NCBI GenBank assembly: GCA_025928125.1
Contig: JAICKD010000258.1
Location: 1 to 5,695 of the forward strand
Direction of reading: 5' to 3'
Length of the DNA stretch: 5,695 bases
From: Ktedonobacterales bacterium
Lineage (GTDB): Bacteria; Chloroflexota; Ktedonobacteria; Ktedonobacterales; JADMIN01
The notes beneath the pieces are model-generated. The model saw only the letters and a program-made list of their open reading frames with translations. It had not been told where the DNA came from and searched no databases. Made by a program: the position numbers and the translations under genes. Shown one piece after another: positions 1 to 5,680 of this stretch; the stretch's first letter is position 1; every line of letters begins with the position of its first letter.

Positions 1-1
1 C

Positions 2-373
2 CTGCCACATCTGCTGCCCGACGATGTCTTCGCGGCGAGCTTTGCGCCGTTCTCGCGGGTCTATCCTCGCTGCGCGGCGGCGATTCATCACGGCGGCATG
101 GGGACGGTGGCGCAGAGTCTGCGGGCGGGTATTCCGGCGCTGGTCGTGCCGTGGGGCGTGGACCAATTCTTCGCGGGCGCGCAACTGGCGCGGGTGGGCG
201 CTGGCCGCTGGCTCCGTCGTCCCGCCTTCACGGCGGAGCGTGGCGCGCGGGAGATCGCCGCGCTGCTCGAAGAGCCATCTTATCGCAAGCGCGCCCAGGC
301 CATCGCCGAGCAGATCGCCGCCGAGGATGGCGTGACTGACTTCATCGCCTTGCTCGAAAAGCTGCTGGCCTAA
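2..373 (+). CDS. Glycosyltransferase, GT1/MGT-like, C-terminal part (5' end outside window)
   Basis: This is the last 123 residues of an open frame that enters from the left edge and stops at TAA 371-373. It carries the nucleotide-sugar donor site of GT-B fold, family GT1 enzymes: FAPFSRVYPRCAAAIHHGG at partial residues 14-32 (HHGG is the diphosphate-binding part), then GIPALVVPWGVDQ at 43-55, with the D-Q pair that in this family contacts the sugar. The tail is helical (AREIAALLEE ... FIALLEKLLA), as is usual for the C-terminus of these enzymes. Homologous families transfer sugars from UDP- or dTDP-sugars to macrolides, sterols, flavonoids or lipids in the cytoplasm. The acceptor-binding N-terminal domain is not in view, so the substrate cannot be called. 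The last 57 nt recur at 4320-4376. The gene converges on the minus-strand block. The family call is secure; any specific enzyme name would be a guess. Confidence 0.9.
   Translation: MPHLLPDDVFAASFAPFSRVYPRCAAAIHHGGMGTVAQSLRAGIPALVVPWGVDQFFAGAQLARVGAGRWLRRPAFTAERGAREIAALLEEPSYRKRAQAIAEQIAAEDGVTDFIALLEKLLA
317..373 (+). repeat. 57-nt imperfect direct repeat, copy 1 (glycosyltransferase 3' end)
   Basis: These 57 nt encode AAEDGVTDFIALLEKLLA plus the stop codon. The second copy is at 4320-4376 and encodes AAEDGVENFIALLDKLLA plus stop. By hand alignment without gaps, 50 of 57 positions match, including the first 18 bases. The two copies are in the same orientation, about 4 kb apart, and bracket the whole minus-strand operon with its promoter. 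Confidence 0.9.
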
Positions 374-422
374 GTCCTAATAGCCTGAGGCGCTGCAGAG
401 CTTATCGGTATTGGCTGGAACA

Positions 423-435
423 CGGGCCTTGCCCG
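423..435. terminator. Short hairpin between convergent genes (weak terminator candidate)
   Basis: CGGGC-CTT-GCCCG forms a 5-bp GC-only stem with a 3-nt loop. It lies 49 nt past the glycosyltransferase stop and 16 nt past the stop of the minus-strand lipoprotein gene, so it could serve either direction. Neither strand has a T-run after it, so it does not fit a classic intrinsic terminator. The rest of the 374-451 spacer shows nothing I recognise. Confidence 0.25.
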
Positions 436-451
436 GCTGGGTTACATCTCA

Positions 452-1747
452 TCAGCTATCTGCCAGCGCAGGTGTTCCTAATTCACCTCCTACTATGCCA
501 GATTGGTACTGCCAGCTGACCCGGCCAGTATTCGCATCCAGGGCGTAGATCCCCCCCGCTACTGAAGCAAGACCGCCATGCGACAATCCAGTACCAACAA
601 AGGCGACTCCCACGTAAATCGTCTGGCTGGCGATCAGAGGCGTTGAAAATCGAATCGTAGCGCCTTGTGTCGTACAGGTGTCGTTATCAACACAGGTTCG
701 CCAGCGAACATTCCCGGTCGCTGCGTCCAGCGTGGCAACGTAGCCTTTCTCGGATGTGACGTAGACAAGCCCATCGCGCACGGTGACAGGTGTAACTATG
801 GAGCCGCCTGCCTGGTAGGTCCATAGCCGCATACCGTCACTCGCTCGGAGGGCGTCGAGCGCGTTATCGCGTGCACCAACATAGACTACACCAGCGTCAC
901 TCACCGCTAGCGAGTTCACGAAGCCAGGCGCCTGATAGCTCCAGATCTGCGTGCCATCTGTACTTCGCAACGCGGCGATAGATTGGCCTGTTGTTCCTAC
1001 ATAGAGCGTTCCACCGAGAACTGCCAGCCCCGATATGTACTCACTTCGCTGCACGCGCCAAAGAACCGAGCCGTCCGCCTGGTGAAGGGCGAAGAGCGTG
1101 GACATCACATTGGCTGTATCTGCGCTGATATAGATCGCATCATCCGTGACTACTGGCGCGCCGAACATACTGCCGTGGGTCTGAAAACGCCACAGAATAT
1201 GCCCACTGCGCGCATCGACCGCATAAACCGAGCCATTGGGAGCGGAATGGTCGGTAGTGAGTCCTGAGGTGTTTACATACAGAATGCCATCGCGGAGCAC
1301 CGGTATGTTCGCGAGTCCGCTATCCAGCGGAGCGCGCCAGACTTCAGTGATACCGTCGCTATTGGGGCGCAGTGCCACTAGATCAGCGCCCGAGCTAGTA
1401 TAGAGAATCCCGTCTGCGCTCACGGGTGACGCGGTATAGCCTTTGTTTCTCCAGCGAACCGTACCATCGCTAGCGTGAAACGCTATCAAGTAGCCCGCCG
1501 CGAATCCAGCATAGAGCGTCGCCAAGTCTGTAGGTGTAGGGGGCGCTGATGCTCTGGACATCACAGGGCTTGATGAAGCGCCACACCCAGCTAGGAGACT
1601 GCCGATGCTACCGACTAGAAGCAACATCCCAGCGAGAATGCGCCACGCGACTGACCGTGGTTTCCTTCGAGAGAATCGGCGTTCGCGCTCTGCATAGTTG
1701 GCGGAGCAACTGGGCATGACAGGACTCACGTTGAGCTGTGTCCTCAT
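452..1747 (-). CDS. Lipoprotein with eight PQQ-like beta-propeller repeats
   Basis: The 431-residue product has a long basic N-region (residues 21-37, rich in Arg), a hydrophobic segment at 38-53 and a lipobox L52-A53-G54-C55, so it is predicted to be cut before Cys55, lipidated and held on the outer face of the membrane. A Ser/Thr/Pro linker (58-73) follows. Eight repeats of the type 'xxAL-a-DGxxxW' start near residues 87, 123, 174, 218, 257, 297, 337 and 400, for example VYAVDARSGHILWRFQ, LDALRASDGMRLWTYQ and IYALDANTGRVSWQYQ. This is the PQQ_2/BamB-like repeat; many such proteins bind no PQQ and act as binding scaffolds. Cys352 and Cys358 could form a disulfide. The C-terminus stops at GELGTPALADS, a single strand that could pair with the N-terminal TLYAGF strand and close the ring. 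The start codon overlaps the upstream stop (ATGA) and has AAGAGG 7 nt before it. The fold is clear; substrate and function are unknown. Confidence 0.88.
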   Translation of the reverse strand: MRTQLNVSPVMPSCSANYAERERRFSRRKPRSVAWRILAGMLLLVGSIGSLLAGCGASSSPVMSRASAPPTPTDLATLYAGFAAGYLIAFHASDGTVRWRNKGYTASPVSADGILYTSSGADLVALRPNSDGITEVWRAPLDSGLANIPVLRDGILYVNTSGLTTDHSAPNGSVYAVDARSGHILWRFQTHGSMFGAPVVTDDAIYISADTANVMSTLFALHQADGSVLWRVQRSEYISGLAVLGGTLYVGTTGQSIAALRSTDGTQIWSYQAPGFVNSLAVSDAGVVYVGARDNALDALRASDGMRLWTYQAGGSIVTPVTVRDGLVYVTSEKGYVATLDAATGNVRWRTCVDNDTCTTQGATIRFSTPLIASQTIYVGVAFVGTGLSHGGLASVAGGIYALDANTGRVSWQYQSGIVGGELGTPALADS

Positions 1748-3036
1748 GCAACAACCTCTTCAATCTGATCCGAAAGGTCACAAATAAACCAGAGATGCCC
1801 CTGATCGTCGGTCACCATAGCGGCGATTGGCGTAATCGGGATCGCGGCTGCTGGAGAAGCAGACGACGCACCGGGCGCATATGGATGCGACATATACTGT
1901 ATCGTGCTTGCTACTGGATAGCTATACTGTTCCAACGTCCCAGTAGCAGGATCGAAGACGGCAATCTTCGGCTCTTCGCTAACGGCCATCCATACCCGTC
2001 CATGCAGATCAGCTGTCAGCGCGCGATCCGCAACTGGCAGCGATATAGTTGCCTGCTCGAACCTCGGCACGGCATGTTGCAGCAGCGCTGTTGCACGCGT
2101 GGATGCGGGCATGCGTGCTAGGCTTGACCCTTGGCTGCTGTCCAAAGTCGGTCCCGCGGTATACAGATCGCCGTTCGGAGTGATGGTTAATGCTTGGCTG
2201 CCCTGCGGATACACGACCACACTATGTGACTCCGGCGTGAACTCGCCCGTTATTTCAGCTGCATGCCCTGGGTGGGCAGCGGAGAGATTCGTCGTAAAGA
2301 ATACGTGTCCATCCGGGCCGATGGCAAGCTTCGCGGGATCGCCCGCCGTAGCAGGTAGTGGATACTCCTGGAAAGCCTGTGTCGTCGGGTTGAATGTTGT
2401 CAACGATAACGCTGCGTACCGTGCGATCCAGACGGTTCCATCGCTCGAGATAGCAAGATCAGAAATCCCAAGGTCAGCTGGCAGGTCACCGATCACCGTA
2501 GCTGGGAGCGGGTAATGGGGCTGGGTAGGCAACACATACCTTGTGGAGCTTCCTGTACTTGGCTGGAAGCGGACAAGATTATAGTTCCAGCCAATCCATA
2601 CATCTCCGTTGGGAGCCACCGCGAGATCAGACAAGAACTGAGACGACCAATCTCCCGAGTAAATGGGCCAGGATTTTAAGCTCCGCTGCTGGATGTCATA
2701 GAAATAGACTTGATTGTCGCATCCGGCATCTCCTTTGAGCAGCGAGGTCCAAAACCAGATCCCATGGCGTTGGGGGTCGTAGGCAAGCTGTCGGGGATGC
2801 AACTGCGGATTGTGCAGGTCAATGACGATATGCACTTCTGGTGAGCTGGGATGTAGTGCGCTTGTATTCGTGGCTGATACGTCTGATGCACTGACCCCAT
2901 TCCCTTTGCTGATGATGACTATAGCTAGCACAAGCACTAGAAGGGTTGCTATCCCGATATCCCAATGCGCCGACGCAGAATGAACGCGCTTCTTGTTAGA
3001 ACGAGTGGCACGTGATCGTCGAATGCTTGTGCGCAT
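1744..3036 (-). CDS. Membrane-anchored Vgb/NHL-like beta-propeller protein
   Basis: This is a 430-residue protein counted from ATG 3036-3034. That start is chosen over an in-frame ATG 24 nt upstream (3060) because a perfect AGGAGG sits 7 nt before it, while the upstream ATG has no ribosome binding site. A strongly basic N-terminus (RRSRATRSNKKR) precedes one hydrophobic segment, about residues 27-42, with no lipobox or clear cleavage site, so it is most likely a signal anchor with the bulk outside. About seven propeller units follow, with the pattern 'LA..pdG.vW.....l..f.p.t.....y.lp': near 84-125, 138-170, 194-228, 237-278, 283-320, 340-374 and 407-430. Examples are LAVAPNGDVWIG, LAISSDGTVWIA and LTADLHGRVWMA. 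The pattern resembles virginiamycin B lyase (Vgb) and NHL/SMP-30 propellers, but lyase activity cannot be claimed. It is the middle gene of a three-gene operon and overlaps the next by 4 nt. Confidence 0.85.
   Translation of the reverse strand: MRTSIRRSRATRSNKKRVHSASAHWDIGIATLLVLVLAIVIISKGNGVSASDVSATNTSALHPSSPEVHIVIDLHNPQLHPRQLAYDPQRHGIWFWTSLLKGDAGCDNQVYFYDIQQRSLKSWPIYSGDWSSQFLSDLAVAPNGDVWIGWNYNLVRFQPSTGSSTRYVLPTQPHYPLPATVIGDLPADLGISDLAISSDGTVWIARYAALSLTTFNPTTQAFQEYPLPATAGDPAKLAIGPDGHVFFTTNLSAAHPGHAAEITGEFTPESHSVVVYPQGSQALTITPNGDLYTAGPTLDSSQGSSLARMPASTRATALLQHAVPRFEQATISLPVADRALTADLHGRVWMAVSEEPKIAVFDPATGTLEQYSYPVASTIQYMSHPYAPGASSASPAAAIPITPIAAMVTDDQGHLWFICDLSDQIEEVVA
1755..1760 (-). promoter_or_regulatory. 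Ribosome binding site for the PQQ-repeat lipoprotein
   Basis: AAGAGG on the minus strand ends 7 nt before ATG 1747-1745. It lies inside the last codons of the upstream gene, and the ATGA overlap supports translational coupling between the two propeller genes. Confidence 0.6.
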
Positions 3037-3043
3037 CTTCAAA

Positions 3044-3049
3044 CCTCCT
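3044..3049 (-). promoter_or_regulatory. Ribosome binding site fixing the start of the Vgb-like gene
   Basis: AGGAGG on the minus strand is separated by 7 nt from ATG 3036-3034. It falls between the two possible in-frame ATGs and therefore favours the downstream one. Confidence 0.85.
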
Positions 3050-3103
3050 ATTCGGAACATTTCGGATCACTGTTGTCTCACCCATCTCATACTACTTGGT
3101 GTT

Positions 3104-4067
3104 TCATGATCCTCCGTTCATCCATCGGGAGAAATCAGTTGTGAAGTTAGAGGTCGGCTGAAGGATATAAGGAGCGTTTACGGTTGTTGTTGTAGGGTTG
3201 GCGACACTCGTCGTCCAATCAGCCCAGGAACCGGTATAGAGTTGCACTTCACTCGCAAACGAATTCGATGCCGTGTTGCCGACAAAGTTCCAGTTCCCTA
3301 TGGTATTTTGACCCAACACTGGACAGTGAGGAGCAGTTACATCGGTAGGAGCGCGAACTTCTCCCCACGCAAGTTCCGCTGTCTTCTGATCAGTGAAATC
3401 GCCATATGCAAGAACCTGAATGGTTGAAGAGTTGTTCGGCTGGTAGTAAGCTTGATAACGGTGCAGTGACCCGACGAGCGAGTAATATCGAGCATCATAG
3501 GACGCGTCAGAAGTCGCTGCGCCGAAATTCCCTTCTAGGCAAGGGCTACCTGAGTCGTCAAATATCTCAACAAACACGTCAATAGCAGTGCCAGTAGTCC
3601 CAGAACCTGTGCATGTAGCATCTTGCCCGGTTATCCAACCGACCTGAATCCAACATCCTGGATACCCTTTGGCAATCGCCTTGCAATGGTTGGGATTGGT
3701 CTGTTCAAGTGAGCCTAAGGCGACAAGAACATGCTGAACGGACGGGTCATTGGTTGAGGGGATTACCCCAAGTAGTGAGGTTTGCTTTTCCGCCTTGAGT
3801 ATTGTAGGTGTAGCTTGCTGCAGAGGAGCCCGTTTGGACTTGAGTATACCAGTACCCAGCTTCTGAAGATGAAGGATGACTATGTCCGTCGGCACCTATG
3901 CAGTTAGTCGAAGCCGCCAAAACAATCGTTGCATTGAGAGCAAAGACGGCTGCTGTTCCCACCACACATGCCAGGCCTACGCGCACCAGCAGCCCTTGTC
4001 GTAAAGAGCTGACCGCGTCAAGGAGAAATTGCAGCAATGTATCCGTGTCTAACCGAAACCTAGCCAT
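3104..4067 (-). pseudogene. Secreted protein of unknown family, one frameshift (CDS or pseudogene)
   Basis: Two overlapping minus-strand frames make one protein. Frame 1 starts at ATG 4067-4065 (AAGGAG 8 nt upstream; a second ATG at 4097 lacks a good site) and runs to a TGA at 3749-3747. Frame 2 carries the rest to TGA 3106-3104. Dropping one G from the GGGG run at 3766-3769 joins them as ...KANLTTW/VIPSTNDPSVQ..., giving a continuous 320-residue product. It has a long N-region, a hydrophobic core at about 30-50 ending VLAA-S (signal peptidase I-type site near 51/52), then a Cys-containing region (C56, C128, C138, C152, C176, C248; even number, disulfides possible) rich in Thr/Ser/Asn and aromatic residues, with WIQVGWITG (139-147) and IDVFVEIFDDSG (162-173). 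It reads like a secreted beta-sandwich protein, vaguely neprosin-like, but I do not recognise the family. It is the first gene of the operon. The shift may be a real mutation or a homopolymer sequencing or assembly error. Confidence 0.75.
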
Positions 4068-4075
4068 TGAGTTCT

Positions 4076-4081
4076 CTCCTT
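4076..4081 (-). promoter_or_regulatory. Ribosome binding site for the frameshifted secreted protein
   Basis: AAGGAG on the minus strand lies 8 nt before ATG 4067-4065 and decides this start over the in-frame ATG at 4097. Confidence 0.75.
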
Positions 4082-4092
4082 CTGCTATGATG

Positions 4093-4105
4093 CTCAATCA
4101 TTGAG
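4093..4105. promoter_or_regulatory. 13-bp dyad in the operon leader
   Basis: CTCAAT-C-ATTGAG is a perfect 6-bp inverted repeat around one base, 25 nt before the start codon of the first operon gene and just upstream of its ribosome binding site. It could be a regulator site or, in the RNA, a short hairpin next to the site. No regulator gene is in view to match it. Confidence 0.35.
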
Positions 4106-4182
4106 GGAACAATACGTTTGCGCTTAGGTATCGCGAAAGAGACGTTCGGTTTCTCTGCCCTCCTTTCCCATGTGACGGGTCA

Positions 4183-4211
4183 AATATACAAGAAGCGGGC
4201 CGCTCTGTCAA
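4183..4211 (-). promoter_or_regulatory. Sigma-70-type promoter for the three-gene minus-strand operon
   Basis: On the minus strand, -35 TTGACA (4211-4206) is a perfect consensus match, the spacer is 17 nt, and -10 TATATT (4188-4183) matches 5 of 6. Transcription should start near 4176, leaving a leader of about 110 nt. The spacer contains a perfect dyad AGCGG-G-CCGCT at 4194-4204, a plausible operator position because a protein bound there would touch both promoter elements. Confidence 0.8.
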
Positions 4212-4316
4212 CACTGATGTTATTTCTCGTAAAATAGATGTAATACCCATGCCATTTTGTGGGTCTGCCTATGATCAATACTGTTGTAAATACGATCAGT
4301 TGCTCGATGAGTAGGA

Positions 4317-4376
4317 ATTGCCGCCGAGGATGGCGTGGAGAACTTCATCGCCCTGCTCGACAAGCTGCTGGCCTAG
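4317..4376 (+). pseudogene. Orphan 3' remnant of a glycosyltransferase gene
   Basis: In frame this reads IAAEDGVENFIALLDKLLA followed by TAG, and it matches the C-terminus of the glycosyltransferase at the left edge (IAAEDGVTDFIALLEKLLA). An in-frame TGA at 4308-4310 lies three codons upstream, and no further glycosyltransferase sequence precedes it, so it is a dead fragment. The three amino-acid differences are conservative or mild and several nucleotide changes are silent, which suggests a diverged paralog or a homologous attachment segment rather than a very recent copy. The 57 nt at 4320-4376 are copy 2 of the direct repeat. Confidence 0.85.
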
Positions 4377-4457
4377 CCAGCGAGCCTGGCGCCTGTACGG
4401 GAAAAGCGCAAGATGGAAGAAGGCGTTTTCGCATCTGTGGGGTATGCTGTGTCAGTT

Positions 4458-4463
4458 GATAAT
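4458..4463 (+). promoter_or_regulatory. Possible -10 element for the DHFR-family genes
   Basis: GATAAT matches the -10 consensus at 5 of 6 positions and lies 25 nt before the GTG start. No convincing -35 is found 16-18 nt upstream (around 4434-4442 the sequence is TCTGTGGGG-like), so this is a weak candidate. Transcription could equally enter from farther upstream. Confidence 0.25.
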
Positions 4464-4475
4464 CACGACACGTAG

Positions 4476-4480
4476 GGAGG
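4476..4480 (+). promoter_or_regulatory. Ribosome binding site that selects the GTG start at 4489
   Basis: GGAGG, within GGGAGGAGAG, stands 8 nt before GTG 4489-4491. It identifies the non-ATG start of the first DHFR-family gene, just before the conserved first beta strand. Confidence 0.8.
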
Positions 4481-4488
4481 AGAGCACT

Positions 4489-5070
4489 GTGCGGAAAGTC
4501 ATCTCGATGATACATCTCTCGCTGGACGGACTCGCGGCGGGGCCGAACGATGAATTGGACTGGATTTCCTATGATCGCGAGCTCGAGGAATATGCCCATT
4601 CCATGCACGCCATCACCGACGCTGTCATCTGGGGACGCCGGACGTATGAGGGGATGGCGGGCTACTGGCTGACCGTGCCGGGCAACCCAGAAAGCACTCC
4701 CTACGAACTCGAACATGCTCGCTTTCTGGAGGACTCGACCAAAATCGTCGTCTCGCGCACGCTGGATCGCGTCGCCTGGGGCGACGCCCAGAACACGGTG
4801 CTGATCAAGGACAACATCGCCGACGAAATCAACACCATCAAGCAGCAGCCTGGCAAAGACATCTGGTTTCTCGGCAGCGTCGCGCTGGCGCAGACATTCA
4901 TGCAGCTTGACCTGATCGACGAGTATCGCATCGACATCAATCCGACGGTGCTGGGCCAGGGCAAACCCCTGTTCGCCAACGTCACCCGCTCGTTTCCGCT
5001 GAAGCTGCTGGAGTCAAGGACGCTCAAGAGTGGGGTCGTCGCCCTGCGCTATGAGCCAGATCGCGGATAG
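4489..5070 (+). CDS. Dihydrofolate reductase family protein (RibD C-terminal-like), copy 1
   Basis: The product has 193 residues, starting at GTG 4489 and ending at TAG 5068-5070. Motifs are in family order: first strand RKVISMIHLSLDGLAA (2-17, with the S-x-D-G signature), VIWGRRTYEGM (46-56), KIVVSRTL (85-92), WFLGSVALAQ (126-135, the glycine-rich NADPH-binding segment), LIDEYRIDINPTVLGQGKPL (142-161) and a final strand SGVVALRYEP. This is the RibD_C/YyaP-type DHFR fold; such cytoplasmic proteins are predicted NAD(P)H-dependent reductases, but most are uncharacterised and are not true folate enzymes. An upstream extension of the frame to 4318 was rejected because its residues run over the glycosyltransferase remnant and have no family match. 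The second DHFR-like gene follows after 49 nt. The fold is confident; the substrate is unknown. Confidence 0.92.
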   Translation: MRKVISMIHLSLDGLAAGPNDELDWISYDRELEEYAHSMHAITDAVIWGRRTYEGMAGYWLTVPGNPESTPYELEHARFLEDSTKIVVSRTLDRVAWGDAQNTVLIKDNIADEINTIKQQPGKDIWFLGSVALAQTFMQLDLIDEYRIDINPTVLGQGKPLFANVTRSFPLKLLESRTLKSGVVALRYEPDRG

Positions 5071-5108
5071 CGAACGGGCAATCAATCGCAACCACCACGA
5101 TCACGATT

Positions 5109-5113
5109 AGGAG
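5109..5113 (+). promoter_or_regulatory. Ribosome binding site for the second DHFR-family gene
   Basis: AGGAG lies 6 nt before ATG 5120-5122. No promoter is evident in the 49-nt gap, so the two DHFR-family genes are probably cotranscribed. Confidence 0.7.
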
Positions 5114-5119
5114 CGCACC

Positions 5120-5680
5120 ATGGGCAAAGTCATGTTCGGCCTCTCGGTCTCGCTCGACGGATACATCGCGGGCAAAAACGATGATGTCACCGAGGTGTTC
5201 GCATGGTTTTCGGACGCCTGGGAACGCCTGCACGAGATTATGGGCGACTCGCTCAACGACTGCGGCGCGGTCATCATGGGCCACAGAAGCTTCGATATGA
5301 TCGATGGCGACGAGGGGTGGGTCTTCCCCGATGGCACGGCGCCCGAGTGGCCGGTGATCGTGATGCAATCGCAGCCACGCGAGCCGGTGAAAAAGGGCAA
5401 GACGCAGTACTACTTCGTCACGGATGGTATCGAAAGCGCTGTTGCGAAGGCGCAGGAAATCGCGGGCGAGAAATACGTCGCCCTGCACGGCGGCAGCGCG
5501 GTCCAGCAAGCGCTGAAGGCGGGGCTGCTCGACGAGTTCCATATGAATATCGCCAATGTGCTGCTGGGCGAGGGCGTGCGCCTCTTCGACCACATCGGTT
5601 CGGCGCCGATCCACCTGGAGCGCCTGCGCGTGATGGAAACGCCGGGCGCAACGCATCTGTCCTTCCGCGTGGTGAAGTGA
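5120..5680 (+). CDS. Dihydrofolate reductase family protein (RibD C-terminal-like), copy 2
   Basis: The product has 186 residues and ends at TGA 5678-5680. It shows the same fold as its neighbour, with MFGLSVSLDGYIAGKND (5-21, S-x-D-G signature), AVIMGHRSFDM (50-60), PVIVMQSQPRE (78-88), YVALHGGSAVQQAL (119-132, glycine-rich cofactor loop), LLDEFHMNIANVLLGEGVRL (136-155) and a closing strand HLSFRVVK. Outside these motifs it differs strongly from copy 1: it has an insert around 22-48 including a Trp/His-containing helix, and an acidic loop GDEGWVFPDG. The two are therefore distant paralogs, not a recent duplication. A predicted cytoplasmic NAD(P)H-dependent reductase of unknown substrate. A 210-codon open frame on the opposite strand (5656-5024) is a composition-driven shadow. 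Confidence 0.92.
   Translation: MGKVMFGLSVSLDGYIAGKNDDVTEVFAWFSDAWERLHEIMGDSLNDCGAVIMGHRSFDMIDGDEGWVFPDGTAPEWPVIVMQSQPREPVKKGKTQYYFVTDGIESAVAKAQEIAGEKYVALHGGSAVQQALKAGLLDEFHMNIANVLLGEGVRLFDHIGSAPIHLERLRVMETPGATHLSFRVVK

Larger units (their letters stand above)
4068..4488. other. Non-coding stretch between divergent transcription units
   Basis: About 420 nt separate the minus-strand operon from the plus-strand DHFR-family genes. From left to right it contains a roughly 110-nt leader of the operon, with a 13-bp dyad (4093-4105) and an AGGAGG without a start codon (4159-4164); the operon promoter (4183-4211); about 105 nt of A/T-richer sequence (4212-4316) in which I see no gene; the orphan glycosyltransferase tail (4317-4376); and about 110 nt leading to the GTG start at 4489. 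An open frame reading back from that GTG to 4318 exists but its residues do not match the DHFR family. Confidence 0.7.

Noticed and set aside
983..2515. Plus-strand open frames of 94, 127 and 138 codons
   Set aside because: They run antisense to the two propeller genes, whose repeat patterns are clear, and show no domain-like sequence or good ribosome binding sites.
3784..3895. ATG at 3895 as an independent start for the second half of the secreted protein
   Set aside because: The first ~37 residues from it are an off-frame reading of the signal-peptide protein; there is no export signal and the other frame is the sensible one until about 3770.
375..4316. TCCTA (375-379) and TAGGA (4312-4316) as terminal inverted repeats of a mobile element
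   Set aside because: Five bases are too few to be meaningful, and no transposase or target-site duplication accompanies them.
4318..4488. N-terminal extension of the first DHFR-family protein
   Set aside because: The extension reads across the glycosyltransferase remnant in a different frame, has no family similarity, and the GTG at 4489 has a strong ribosome binding site.
5024..5656. 210-codon minus-strand open frame opposite the second DHFR-family gene
   Set aside because: It is Arg/His/Val-rich, has no family features and lies exactly antisense to a convincing gene in G+C-rich DNA.
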